Assembly (NCBI GenBank): GCA_022826245.1
Contig: JAJDVG010000003.1
Coordinates: forward strand, 38,489 to 102,488
DNA: 64,000 nt
From: Gammaproteobacteria bacterium
GTDB taxonomy: Bacteria; Pseudomonadota; Gammaproteobacteria; Steroidobacterales; Rariloculaceae
Reading direction: 5' to 3'
The notes under the pieces were generated by a model, which saw only the letters and a list, made by a program, of their open reading frames with translations, was not told the DNA's origin and searched no databases. This document shows positions 18,417 through 28,000 of the stretch, piece after piece. The number at the start of each line of letters is the position of its first letter. Position 1 is the stretch's first letter. The position numbers and the translations under genes were made by a program.

Positions 18417-19277
18417 CTACTCCCCGATCTTCGTGCGAACGGCCGCAAGCTCCGGAAAGAAGGTGATGTCGATCGCCTGCTTCAGGAACGGGACCCCCGA
18501 CGTGCCGCCGGTACCCTTCTTGAAGCCGATGATGCGCTCCACCGTCTTCATGTGGTGGAAACGCCAGGCCTGGAAGTTCGTCTCGACATCGACGAGGTTC
18601 TCGCAAAGCTCGTAGGCCGCCCAGTATTCGTCGGGACGCTCGTAGATGATCTTGAGCACGTCGACGACGCCCGGGTGCATGACGTACGGTTCGGTCCAGT
18701 CGCGCTCCACGCATTCGTACGGCACGCGATGACCCACTCGATACAGGTACCGGAGGAACTCGTCGTAGAAGCTCGGACTCTCGAGCGCGTTCTTGAGCCT
18801 TCGGTAGTGTTCGAGCTTGTGCCGGAACATCGGCAGCATGGTCTTGTCCTTGTTGCCGAACTTGAACTCGAGCACGCGGTACTGCGGCGACTGGATGCCC
18901 GACGACGTGCCGAGCGCGTCGCGAAAACCCGTGTACTCGCTCGGCGTCAGCGTCGCGAGCACCGACCACTGGGAGATGAGCTGGTACTGCACCTGCTTGA
19001 GGCGTTTTACGACCTTGATGCTGCGCGCGATCTCGTCCTTCTTGAGGCAGTCGATCGCGGCGTCGAGCTCGTGCAGCGCGAGCTTGAACCAGAGCTCGGC
19101 GACCTGGTGCTGAATGATGAACAGCATCTCGTCATGACGCGAGGGATCGCCCACGGGTTCCTGCGCGTTGAGCACCTTGTCGAGCTGCAGGTAGGACTCG
19201 TAATGGATCTGCGATTCAGGCGACGGAACCGTATCGGTCCGGGGCTTGCGCTTGCGTTCGCTCGTCTTCGTGGCCAT
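18417..19277 (-). CDS. kynA: Tryptophan 2,3-dioxygenase
   Basis: A 286-residue haem dioxygenase. Characteristic segments are HYESYLQLDKVLNAQ, DEMLFIIQHQVAELWFKL (distal-side residues), SGIQSPQYRVLEF and FQAWRFHHMKTVERIIG with the haem-ligating His, followed by GTGGTSGVPFLK. It opens the indole ring of L-tryptophan to N-formylkynurenine, the first step of the kynurenine pathway. ATG 19277 was chosen because AGGAAG lies six bases before it; the longer frame adds 13 untypical residues. No other kynurenine-pathway gene is adjacent. The cyclase-family gene at 33355 is only a distant relative of kynurenine formamidase. Confidence 0.93.
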   Translation of the reverse strand: MATKTSERKRKPRTDTVPSPESQIHYESYLQLDKVLNAQEPVGDPSRHDEMLFIIQHQVAELWFKLALHELDAAIDCLKKDEIARSIKVVKRLKQVQYQLISQWSVLATLTPSEYTGFRDALGTSSGIQSPQYRVLEFKFGNKDKTMLPMFRHKLEHYRRLKNALESPSFYDEFLRYLYRVGHRVPYECVERDWTEPYVMHPGVVDVLKIIYERPDEYWAAYELCENLVDVETNFQAWRFHHMKTVERIIGFKKGTGGTSGVPFLKQAIDITFFPELAAVRTKIGE

Positions 19278-19397
19278 GGCGTCTTCCTGGCGTGCCGGCG
19301 ACCCTGTTACCGACATTGTAACCGGCCGGGCGCTTCACCGGTCGCGCCGCGGCGCGGGACTTGTGCCGCGGGCGTCAAGCCCGAACAATAGCGCGCC

Positions 19398-20159
19398 ATG
19401 AACACGCGACCGCAGCCCGGAAGACTCGTCATGGTCCGGCACGGACAAAGCGAGTGGAACCTCGAGAATCTGTTCACCGGCTGGACCGATGTCGACCTGA
19501 CCGAAAGGGGCGTCGCCGAAGCCCGCGATGCCGCCGCGACGCTGCGCGCCGAAGGCATCGTCTTCGATGTCGCTTACACTTCCGTGTTGGTGCGCGCCAT
19601 CCGTACGCTCTGGCTCATGCTCGACGAGATGAAGCTCATGTGGATACCGGTCGTCAGGGACTGGCGGCTCAACGAACGCCACTACGGCGATCTGCAGGGG
19701 CTCGACAAGGCTGAAACGACGCGGAAATTCGGGGCGGAGCAAGTCCACGTCTGGCGGCGCAGCTACGACATACCGCCGCCGCCCCTTGCAGACGACGACC
19801 CGCGCCATCCGCGCCAGGACCCGCGCTACCGCGGCATCGACGCGAGCGCCCTGCCGGCAACCGAATCGCTCAAGATCACGCTCGCGCGGGTCGCGCCGTG
19901 CTGGGAGGAGCGCATCGTCCCGGAACTCAGGCAAGGCCGCAACGTGCTCATCGCAGCCCACGGCAACAGCCTGAGAGCGCTCGTCAAGATGCTCGAGGGC
20001 GTCTCGGACGCCGACATCACCGGGTTCAACATCCCGACGGGGGCGCCCAGGATCTACGAGTTCGATGCGGCGTTCGAACCGGTGCGCGGCGAGTACCTCG
20101 GCGACGCCGAAGCGATCGCCGCCGCGGCAGCGGCCGTGGCCGCGCAGGCCAACGCCTGA
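19398..20159 (+). CDS. gpmA: 2,3-bisphosphoglycerate-dependent phosphoglycerate mutase
   Basis: A 253-residue histidine phosphatase-superfamily protein with the phosphohistidine motif VRHGQSEWN (His15), followed by [23 protein letters not shown] substrate residues ([16 protein letters not shown]) and the second catalytic His in [13 protein letters not shown]. This pattern and length define the dPGM/GpmA branch, which interconverts 3- and 2-phosphoglycerate in glycolysis. An alanine-rich tail ends the protein. No Shine-Dalgarno is obvious before the ATG. Confidence 0.93.
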   Translation: MNTRPQPGRLVMVRHGQSEWNLENLFTGWTDVDLTERGVAEARDAAATLRAEGIVFDVAYTSVLVRAIRTLWLMLDEMKLMWIPVVRDWRLNERHYGDLQGLDKAETTRKFGAEQVHVWRRSYDIPPPPLADDDPRHPRQDPRYRGIDASALPATESLKITLARVAPCWEERIVPELRQGRNVLIAAHGNSLRALVKMLEGVSDADITGFNIPTGAPRIYEFDAAFEPVRGEYLGDAEAIAAAAAAVAAQANA

Positions 20160-20178
20160 GAGCGACCCGCACGGATCG

Positions 20179-20208
20179 ATATGATCTCTTATATGAGCTA
20201 GTATATGG
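20179..20208 (+). promoter_or_regulatory. Three ATATGR direct repeats at 12-bp spacing before the antitoxin gene
   Basis: ATATGA at 20179, ATATGA at 20191 and ATATGG at 20203 are spaced exactly 12 bp apart, the last including the ATG start. The block is AT-rich within GC-rich DNA. It probably combines promoter elements and antitoxin-binding half-sites for autoregulation of the toxin-antitoxin operon. Confidence 0.5.
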
Positions 20209-20459
20209 TCATGATCAAGATCAATATTGCCGAGGCGAAGGCGCATTTCTCACGTTATATCGAGACGGTCGAACGCGGCGAGACGGTAACCGTCTGCCGC
20301 CGCAACGTGCCGGTGGCCGAAATCCGCCCGGTTTCACGCCCTCCCCGCGGCAAGCGCCGCGTCGGCATCGACCGCGGCATGGAGATTCCCGACAGCTTCT
20401 TCGAACCGTTGCCGGATGATCTGCTCGCCGCTTTCGAGGGCGACAACGACGTACGGTGA
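20205..20459 (+). CDS. Phd/YefM-family antitoxin
   Basis: An 84-residue antitoxin. The N-terminal fold (INIAEAKAHFSRYIETVERGETVTVCRRNVPVAEI) is the Phd/YefM DNA-binding dimer. The C-terminal half (about 50-84, acidic with Phe and Leu, e.g. PDSFFEPLPDDLLAAF) is the toxin-binding arm. ATG at 20211 is an alternative start two codons in. It overlaps the PIN toxin gene by four bases (GTGA). It differs clearly from the antitoxin at 54-293, so this is a second independent module rather than a recent copy. Confidence 0.85.
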   Translation: MVMIKINIAEAKAHFSRYIETVERGETVTVCRRNVPVAEIRPVSRPPRGKRRVGIDRGMEIPDSFFEPLPDDLLAAFEGDNDVR

Positions 20460-20842
20460 GGTTGCTGCTCGACACGTGCACGTTTCTTTGGCTGGCCGCC
20501 GACAGCCCGCGGTTGTCCGAAACAGCCCGAACGCACTGCCGCGAACCGGGCAACGAAGTGTTTCTGAGTTCCGTTTCGGCCTGGGAAATTGCAATCAAGT
20601 ACCGGCTCGGACGTCTGGAGCTTCCGGAACGACCCGATCGTTACGTCGCCAGCCGCCGACGTTGGCTCCAGGTACAAGCACTCGCTTTCGATGAGGAAAG
20701 CGCCGCGCACGACGTTCTGCTGCCGGACCGCCACCGCGACCCGTTCGATAGAGCGCTCGTCTCCCAGGCAATCCTTAATGGACTGACGATCGTGACTCCG
20801 GATGCGGCGATCGCCCGTTATCCGGCGCCCATCCTTTGGTGA
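20456..20842 (+). CDS. PIN-domain ribonuclease toxin
   Basis: A 128-residue PIN protein with the acidic ligands of the Mg2+ site: LLLDTCTFLW (Asp5), SAWEIAIKY (Glu), DPFDRALVSQA (Asp) and VTPDAAI (Asp). This layout, with SSVSAWEIAIK and HRDPFDR, matches the subgroup of PIN toxins that pair with Phd/YefM-type antitoxins. It starts with GTG inside the antitoxin stop (GTGA), so toxin synthesis is coupled to antitoxin translation. All catalytic acids appear present, so an active RNase is expected. Confidence 0.87.
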   Translation: MRLLLDTCTFLWLAADSPRLSETARTHCREPGNEVFLSSVSAWEIAIKYRLGRLELPERPDRYVASRRRWLQVQALAFDEESAAHDVLLPDRHRDPFDRALVSQAILNGLTIVTPDAAIARYPAPILW

Positions 20843-20891
20843 CCAGGCCGCACGTGCGCCTGCCACGCCGAAGCGTTTGACGCGAACCGGT

Positions 20892-22031
20892 TCAGCCAGC
20901 CGAAACCTCGCTCGATTCCCGGCGATCCGGGGTCCCAAGTCTGATCAGCCAACCCGCCAGGGGAACTGCGGCCTTGACCGCGATCCACAGGAACACCAGC
21001 GGCAGGGCGATGTTCTTGATCGCTATGACGACCAGCAGGCGCGACAGCAGTTCCATGACCTCCCCGGCGATGGCCCGTACGGCTTCCAGATCCGGTAGTT
21101 CCGGCAGAATGTCGTCGGGCAGCTCGGGCAGGTTCACGCCAGAGAACAGCTCGAGCGCCGCATCCTGGGCTTCGGACAAGCCGCCGAGAAGGCCGCCCAG
21201 GAAACTCTCATCATCTGCGGGAGTCGGTTCCTCCGCGTCCGCGCTGCCGGGCGCCGGTTCCGCGGCGTCCGCGTTTCCGGGCGGCGCTTGCGCATCCCGC
21301 GCGTCGCCGGACGCTGCCGGCGAATCTTCATCGTCAGCGGTCGCCGCGTTCTGCCGCCCGGCGGCCCCTGCCCCGTTCGCCTGCTCGTCCGCAATCGGCT
21401 GTTCGTCCGGGATCGCCGCTTCACCGCCGAAAATCTCCGCCGACAGCGCTGCCAGGTTCGCCCGGTGCTCGTCGATCTCCGGTTGCAGTACGACGTTGCT
21501 CACCGTGCCGCTCGCGGCCAGAAAAACCGGTACGAAAAAACGCACCATCGCGGCGGCGACGAGGAGTCGTACGAGCCAGCCGCGGTAGCGGTTCACGCCG
21601 GGCGCGGCAGGGCTTCGCGACCGCCGTCGTTCGAGCCACAGCAGAAGCGGCACGGCGACGACACAGACCGCGACGAAACCCCACTGGAAGGCGGCGCTCG
21701 ACACGACCTCGAGCGCCGTACGCTGCAGCACCAGCGAACCGACCGCCCAGACAATGACCGTGGACAGTCGTTCAACGGCATCGTTGATCGGATCCAGCCC
21801 CGCGCCGACGACGGGCACGTTCTGTAGCGCCGAAACGCCCGCGTCGAAGCCCATCGACACGAGCAGTATGCCGATGGACTCCGCCGTCGTGGCCGCGACG
21901 AAGTCCTGGCCGAACTCATCCAGGACGCCAAGGGCGGAGACGATCGCCAGCACCAGTGCGAACGCCGCAAAAACCAGTGTGCGATAGCGAAGGCGGTTGC
22001 CGACGCTTCTGTCGTCCGTCCAGTCCTGCAT
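20892..22031 (-). CDS. Membrane protein of unknown function with a long acidic linker
   Basis: A 379-residue protein I cannot assign. Hydrophobic helices lie near residues 20-40, 48-66, 90-112, 118-135 and 155-180. A low-complexity region follows (about 200-275), rich in Ala, Asp, Glu, Pro and Gly, then a short amphipathic stretch (SFLGGLLGGLSE) and one or two C-terminal helices (about 325-368). The linker probably sits on one side of the membrane as a disordered loop. ATG 22031 is favoured over TTG 22046 because GGAGG lies six bases before it. It is divergent from the PhoD gene with a 56-bp spacer. Confidence 0.55.
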   Translation of the reverse strand: MQDWTDDRSVGNRLRYRTLVFAAFALVLAIVSALGVLDEFGQDFVAATTAESIGILLVSMGFDAGVSALQNVPVVGAGLDPINDAVERLSTVIVWAVGSLVLQRTALEVVSSAAFQWGFVAVCVVAVPLLLWLERRRSRSPAAPGVNRYRGWLVRLLVAAAMVRFFVPVFLAASGTVSNVVLQPEIDEHRANLAALSAEIFGGEAAIPDEQPIADEQANGAGAAGRQNAATADDEDSPAASGDARDAQAPPGNADAAEPAPGSADAEEPTPADDESFLGGLLGGLSEAQDAALELFSGVNLPELPDDILPELPDLEAVRAIAGEVMELLSRLLVVIAIKNIALPLVFLWIAVKAAVPLAGWLIRLGTPDRRESSEVSAG

Positions 22032-22087
22032 GTCATTCCTCCGCAACCTGAATCGGTTATCGTTATGGCCGATGTCAAGTGAGAAGA

Positions 22088-23632
22088 ATGACGGAAGCGG
22101 CGACGATGCGCTATTCGCGGCGTGAACTTATCGCCAACGGGCTGGGCCTGGCCGGCCTCGGAATCGTACCGGCACGCTTGCTCCGCGCCCAGGCGATCGA
22201 GTTCGCCGCGGACCCGTTCTCGCTCGGAGTCGCGTCGGGCTACCCCGAACCCGGCGCCGTCGTGCTCTGGACGCGGCTCGCGCCCGAGCCGCTGGCGCCC
22301 GGCGGCGGCATGCCGCGCGACGCCGATGCCGTGCCCGTGGACTGGGAAGTCGCCGAGGACGACGGCTTTCGCCGCATCCGCCGCAGCGGCCGGACTTACG
22401 CCACCCCCGATTGGGCGCACTCGGTGCACGTCGAGGTCGCCGGACTCGAACCCGGCCGCGACTACTGGTACCGCTTCACGAGCGGCGGCGCGCGCAGCCC
22501 CGTCGGCCATACCCGCACGGCGCCCGTCGACCCGAGTTCGCTCAGGCTCGCCGTCGCGAGCTGCCAGCAGTACGAAGGCGGCCACTACGCGGCATACGCC
22601 GCCATGGCGCGCGACGACCTCGATCTCGTGCTGCATGTCGGCGATTACATCTACGAAATGCGCGGCCGCACCGACCGCGTGCGCTCCCACGACACGCCGG
22701 AGTGCTACACGCTCGACGACTACCGCCTGCGCTATGCGATCTACAAGTCCGACACGCAGCTTCAGGCCGCGCATGCGGGCTGCCCGTGGATGGTCACCTG
22801 GGACGATCACGAGGTCGACAACGACTACGCCGACCGCCGTTCGCTCGAAGGCGATGCCGAGGAACTCTTCCTCGCGCGCCGGGCGGCCGCGTACCAGGCC
22901 TACTACGAACACATGCCGCTGCCGCGCCGCCTCGTGCCCTTCGGCCCGCACCAGCGCCTGCATGCCCGCCGCGGTTTCGGCGAACTGGCCGAGGTCTGGA
23001 CGCTCGACGGCCGCCAGTACCGCAGCGTGCACGCCTGCGGCACGGGCCTCGTGAGCCCGTGCAGCGCACTTTACGCCGAGGAGCGAACGATGCTCGGCGC
23101 GCAGCAGGAGCAATGGCTCGGCGCCGGCTTCCAGCGCAGCCGCGCACGCTGGAAGCTGCTCGCGCAGCAAACCGTATTCGCGCACATGGACCAGGCGGCG
23201 GGTCCCGACACCGGTTACTGGAGCGACGGCTGGAGCGGCTATCCGGCAGCGCGCCGGCGACTGGTCGACTTCATCGCCGAGCGGAACGTCGCGAACCCGC
23301 TCGTCCTGAGCGGCGACATCCATGCCTTTCTCGCGAACGAGGTCCATGCCCGGCCGGGCGATCCCGATACGCCGATCCTCGCGACGGAATTCGTGACGAC
23401 ATCCATCAGCTCGCCGGGTCCACGGCAGGCGGCGCTTGATTCCTGGGTGCCGGAAAACCCCAACGTCCGTTTCGCGCGCGGCGAGGTGCGCGGCTACGTG
23501 CGCCTGTCGCTCGAAGCGGAGTCCGCGCATGCGGAGTTCGTGGGTATCGACGACGTGAGCCGCGCGGACAGCGGCACGCATGTCGTCACGACGTTCGACG
23601 TCGCGGCCGGCGAGCCTGGTCTGCAGGTCTGA
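22088..23632 (+). CDS. PhoD-type alkaline phosphatase/phosphodiesterase
   Basis: A 514-residue protein with a Tat-like signal (YSRRELIANGLGLAGLG) for folded export, an N-terminal Fn3-like domain (about 30-135) and the PhoD metallophosphatase domain. Metal and catalytic residues are visible in VASCQQYEGG, HVGDYIYE, TWDDHEVDNDYAD and VLSGDIHAFLANE. PhoD enzymes hydrolyse phosphate mono- and diesters with Ca2+/Fe3+ in the periplasm or outside the cell. ATG 22088 and ATG 22106 are both possible; the latter starts just before the twin-arginine motif. A perfect palindrome at the 3' end (around 23634-23648) could act as a weak transcript-end hairpin. Confidence 0.9.
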   Translation: MTEAATMRYSRRELIANGLGLAGLGIVPARLLRAQAIEFAADPFSLGVASGYPEPGAVVLWTRLAPEPLAPGGGMPRDADAVPVDWEVAEDDGFRRIRRSGRTYATPDWAHSVHVEVAGLEPGRDYWYRFTSGGARSPVGHTRTAPVDPSSLRLAVASCQQYEGGHYAAYAAMARDDLDLVLHVGDYIYEMRGRTDRVRSHDTPECYTLDDYRLRYAIYKSDTQLQAAHAGCPWMVTWDDHEVDNDYADRRSLEGDAEELFLARRAAAYQAYYEHMPLPRRLVPFGPHQRLHARRGFGELAEVWTLDGRQYRSVHACGTGLVSPCSALYAEERTMLGAQQEQWLGAGFQRSRARWKLLAQQTVFAHMDQAAGPDTGYWSDGWSGYPAARRRLVDFIAERNVANPLVLSGDIHAFLANEVHARPGDPDTPILATEFVTTSISSPGPRQAALDSWVPENPNVRFARGEVRGYVRLSLEAESAHAEFVGIDDVSRADSGTHVVTTFDVAAGEPGLQV

Positions 23633-23696
23633 TCCGCCGATCGGCGGGACGCACGGCGAAGGGGCGGATGAGAGCGCCAAGGAGAGTATTGAACCT

Positions 23697-23727
23697 GCAG
23701 CCGCAGATTCCTGCGGCGCAGGCTCCT
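23697..23727 (+). repeat. Half copy of a dispersed inverted-repeat element
   Basis: The 19-bp core at 23708-23726 is identical to the arm at 33199-33217, and the preceding GCAGCCG block is also shared. It lies between the convergent PhoD and thiolase genes. The partner arm is missing. Confidence 0.7.
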
Positions 23728-23729
23728 GG

Positions 23730-24896
23730 CTACTCCCGGGTCAGGATGTGCGTGACGACGGTCGCGCCGCTGCCGCCGATGTTTTGCGTCATCGCGACTT
23801 CCGCTCTTGCGACCTGATTGCCATCGCCCTTGCCGGCGAGCTGCTGCGCCGCGTCGACGACCTGGTAGACGCCGCTCGCGCCGACCGGATGGCCGCGGGC
23901 CTTGAGCCCGCCCATCGTCGCGATCGGCAGCCGGCCGCCGATGTCGAGCTCGCCGTCGGCCGCCACCCGGGTTGCCTCTCCGCGCCGCGCGAAACCGGCC
24001 GCCTCGAGGCTCAATGCGGAAATGACGGTGAAAGCATCGTGCAGCTCGAAGAGATCAATGTGCTCGGGCGCCATGCCGGCCTGCTCGTAAGCCTCGCGGC
24101 TCGACCGTTCCGCGGCCGGCAGCCTGATCGCGCGGAGCCGGTCACCGACGCCGACGACGTCGGTCGCGACGGCCGACGCACGGATCCTGACGCGCGGAAG
24201 GGAGGAATGCAGCGCCGCCGCGGTCTTGCCGTCGGCCAGAACGACAGCGGCGGCGCCGTCGCAAATGGGCGGCGCGTCCATGATGCGCATCGGCTCCACG
24301 AGCATCCTCGAATTCAGATAGCCGTCGACGTCGAGCGGGCTTTTCAGCAATGCGTTCGGGTTGTTCACCCCGTTCTTGTGAGCGGTGATGGAGAACGGCG
24401 CGAAGGAGACATCGTTCAGACCGTGGGCTTCGGCGTATCGACGCATGAGACTCGCGTTGAGGGCAACGAAGGATTTTCCCCGGCCTCCCTCGGCCGGCCA
24501 GTCGGATGCCGTTGCGAGGGCCCGGGCCACATCCGCGCTCGGCGTGTGGGACATCTGTTCCGTGCCGCAGATCACGACGATGTCGTGGAACCCGCCCGCG
24601 ACGGCCATGTAACCGGCCCGGAGCGCGCCGGCCCCCGATCCGCAACTGGCCTCGATGGTCAGCGCCTCGATGCCCTTGAGGCCCGAGGCGTATGCGCAAT
24701 GCGCGGCCAGTTGCTGTTGGTGCTCGAGGATTCCGGCCAGCATGTTGCCGAGGTAGAGCGCCGACACATCGCGCGTCGGGATTGCCGCGTCGAGCATCGC
24801 GGCGCGGATCGCATCGGCGGCCAATTCGTGCGCACCAAGACCACGGCCCCGGGTGACCGGAGTCTGGCCGCTACCGATGATGAAAACGTCGCGCAT
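23730..24896 (-). CDS. Thiolase-family protein (acetyl-CoA acetyltransferase-like, SCP2-type)
   Basis: A 388-residue thiolase-fold protein. The nucleophilic Cys is in the phrase IEASCGSGAGAL; the NEAF-type motif is replaced by ELHDAFTV and the GHP motif is RGHPVGASG. The second catalytic Cys found in degradative thiolases (C-x-G near the C-terminus) is replaced by Gly in QNIGGSGAT. This places it with the SCP2/SCP-x-like thiolases, which act on sterol or fatty acyl-CoA derivatives or have lost Claisen activity. ATG 24896 begins the conserved RDVFIIGSGQTPV. A TATAAT box lies upstream at 24982-24987. It is unlikely to be a simple PhaA. Confidence 0.8.
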   Translation of the reverse strand: MRDVFIIGSGQTPVTRGRGLGAHELAADAIRAAMLDAAIPTRDVSALYLGNMLAGILEHQQQLAAHCAYASGLKGIEALTIEASCGSGAGALRAGYMAVAGGFHDIVVICGTEQMSHTPSADVARALATASDWPAEGGRGKSFVALNASLMRRYAEAHGLNDVSFAPFSITAHKNGVNNPNALLKSPLDVDGYLNSRMLVEPMRIMDAPPICDGAAAVVLADGKTAAALHSSLPRVRIRASAVATDVVGVGDRLRAIRLPAAERSSREAYEQAGMAPEHIDLFELHDAFTVISALSLEAAGFARRGEATRVAADGELDIGGRLPIATMGGLKARGHPVGASGVYQVVDAAQQLAGKGDGNQVARAEVAMTQNIGGSGATVVTHILTRE

Positions 24897-24981
24897 CCTT
24901 GAGTGTATCGTCAGGCCCCAAGCTCCATGGCCAATTGAAACACCAGCTACCGACCTGACGGCATCCTTTCTCTGGACGCCC

Positions 24982-24987
24982 ATTATA
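24982..24987 (-). promoter_or_regulatory. Candidate -10 element (TATAAT) for the thiolase gene
   Basis: A perfect minus-strand TATAAT lies about 85 bp before the thiolase ATG, in the 190-bp spacer after the fused spermidine-synthase gene. No good -35 hexamer lies at 16-18 bp, so the promoter may be activator-dependent or the match fortuitous. Confidence 0.35.
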
Positions 24988-25086
24988 CGATGAATTGCCT
25001 GACGCTTTCGCCGGCAAGCCGATTCCCGCGGAATTCCCGGCCGTCACCGGCGTGTTTGCCCGGGGGCCGGACGACCGGATCGACCG

Positions 25087-28000
25087 CTAACCGGCGTCCC
25101 TCGCGAGCACCTGCATCCGGGTCACGAGCCGCTCGATCCGCGCGGCGACCTCGGCCGAAGACGCGTTCGGATCGTCGCTGAGACCGAGCAAATCCGCGCG
25201 CAGCGCGATGAAACGGCGAACGTTTAGATCGAGTTCGGCGCCCGAGATCGCGGCTGCGCCGGCCGTCCCGTCCTCTAGTCTGGCCTCGAGCGATTCGGCC
25301 GCGCGGCGGCAGGATTCGATGAACGCATCGCTGTCGTCGAGCATTTCGGCCGCGGCCGCGCGGAGCAGGAACAGGTCGACATCCGGCCTGATCGGCGCCA
25401 CCCGGTCGATCATGCGCAACGCATCGAATGCGAATTGCGATTCGCCGACGATCCGCGCGCGCCAGTCGGCCCGGAGCCGCGTCGCATGCGGATACCACAG
25501 GTCCGTGACGTTCGAGCGCGCAAGTTCCGCATCGAGCCGGGCGAGGCCCTCGTAGTCGCCGTTCCGGGCGAGCGTCCAGCCCCTGGGCACAGCCGCCGAC
25601 GCACCCGTGAGCGTCGCGGCCAATTCGCGCACGTCATCGCTCGCCCGATCCGCGGCCAGCGCGGCGAGTTCGGGCTCGAGCAGCGCGAACCGTGCGTCGT
25701 CGTTGCCGGGATCCGCGCCGAGCGCCGCGAGCCAGGCCTCGCGAACGCCTTCGGTCCGCCCGGCGGTGCCGCGCACGAGACCCGTGATCATCGCGCGATC
25801 GGAGTCGTCGGCAACCGCGAATGCGAGCTGCGCCGCACGGTCGATCTGGCCGTCGGCCAGCAGCCTGCCTGCGATGTAGCTGAAGTTGAGCTCGGCGCCG
25901 AACCGTTCGTGGATCCAGCTATCGCCGTCGACGAGCGGATCGTAAGGTTCGAGCAGCGCCATGAGCTCTGCCGGGGTGAGTCCGTCGCCGAGTGGCCGGC
26001 TCGCGGTCGCCATGAGATTGCGGTCGTCCGTGCTCGGGCGTGCGCCGGCTGCGAAGCGCTCGGCGCCGTTCTCGTCGAGAACGAGCGCCGCGACGAAATC
26101 CTCAACGCCGTTGAGGCCGAGATAGCTGTAGTAGAGCAGATTCGCGGCGAGCGGCCGGCCCGTTCCCGCGAGCTCGAGTTCGAGGTCGAGCGGCCCGTCG
26201 GACGCCAGCAGGAACAGCACGGACGAGCCGCCGTGGTACAGGCGCACGTTGTCGAAGACCGCGAGCAGGGTCGCTGCGAGGCTGCCCAGCAGCCCGGCAT
26301 CGACGAATTCCGCGCTCATCCACTGCGCGAACACGCCGTCGTCGTTCAGGTGCGCCTTCGCCAGGCTCACGAATTCCCGCGTATACAGGTGAGAGGCGCC
26401 GGGCGTCCACGGATGCGACGGCTGGGAAACGATCGCATCGTAGCGCTTGTCCGTGAGCCTGAGCGCGTTGCGCGCATCATTGACGATCACGTCGATGCGC
26501 TCGTCCTCGAGCGGATCCGCAGCGCGCAGGCCCGCAAGGGATCGGTTCGCGGAGATGACCTCCGGCTCGATCTCGATCGCATCGACATCCGTGAGCGAGG
26601 CCGGCAGGTTTTCCAGCGCAACGCCACCGCCAAGGCCGACCATGAGCATCGACCCGGCATCGGGACGGGCCGCGAGCGGCAGCGCAGTGAGCCATGGCTC
26701 CGCGAGACCGGCCGGGGGCGAACCGCGCGGGCTGATCGTCGCCTCCGGCAGACCGTTCGTGCGCAGCTCGAATCGGCCGTCGCGCTGCCTGAGGAGCACG
26801 GTCGCCGAACGGCCGACAGCGTAATGAACCTCCTCGACGCTGCCCGTCTCGGGAATCGGGAAGCCCGTTGCGGTGATCACGGCCTGCGGGCGATCCGGTC
26901 GATAGCCGATCAGCACCGCGGCCAATGCCGCCGACGCGAAGCCCACGGTCAGCTTGCCGGCCGGAACGATGAAGACCAGTGCGAGCGCCGCGATGCCCAG
27001 ATTGACGAGCACCGCCAGCCTGATCGAACCCTCGAAGCCGAGTGCCGGGATGAGCAGAAAACCGGCCAGCAGGGCGCCGGCGATCGCTCCGGCGGTGTTC
27101 CACGCGTAAACCGAAGCCGTCGCGCGGCCCGCTTCGGATTCGTCGCGGGCCAGTATCCGCACGGAGAGCGGAAACGTCGCGCCGATGAACACCGTGGCCG
27201 GCAGCATCACGGCCACTGCATAGGTCCCCAGGCGCAGCATCTCGCGCGACTCCGGAACCAGCGGCTGTACCCAGGCGTAGACGCATGCCGCAAGCACCGC
27301 GATCGCCGCCTGCACGGCGGCGAAAAGCCTGCCCGCATTCTCCGCGCGCTCGGCGGGTTTCGCGGCCAGACCGCTGCCGAGCGCGATCCCGGAAAGAAAC
27401 GCCGCAAGCATCGTCGCGAACGCGTAGATGCTCCCGCCAAGCACGTGCGACAGCATGCGCGTCCAGAGGACTTCGTAGAGGAAGGCGTTGGCGCCTGAGA
27501 GCGCCATGAGAGGAAGGATCACGGACCGTCGCGCCGCAAACGCGCGACCGAATCCGGAGGGCAGCCGGGGAACGCCCGGCCCGACCCGCTCGGCCCGGTG
27601 ACCGGCGTCGGCGACCGGCTCGGCCAGCGAGTCAGCGGAGCGCGCGTCATCGGGCCGCGCGTCGCGCCGGTTGCGGGCGAGCCACGCGGCCAGAACGAAA
27701 ATGAGAACGTTGACGGCGATACCGACCCGGAGCGTCGCGCCGAGCCCAAGCGCGGGTAGCAGGACGAACGCCGCCGTCACCGCGCCCGCAACGGCGCCGG
27801 CCGTGTTCACCGCGTAAAGCAGCGCCACGCGCGGACCGACCTGCCGCTCGGTGCGCACGGCGTATCGCGTCAGCAAGGGAAGCGTCGCGCCCATGAAACC
27901 CGTCGGCAGCGCCAGCACGACGAAGGCCGCAGCGACGAAATACAGCGGTTGCCCGAAGGCGCCGGCCGCGGGCGGCTCCGGCTGGCCGCCGAGCATCAAG

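Noticed and set aside
21593..23680. A 695-codon minus-strand frame opposite the PhoD gene
   Set aside because: PhoD catalytic motifs are all present on the plus strand; the opposing frame has only low-complexity sequence and crosses into the neighbouring gene.
23730..24896. Calling the thiolase phaA for the PHA pathway
   Set aside because: The second catalytic Cys is Gly and the motifs follow the SCP2-type branch; it is also far from the PHA genes.
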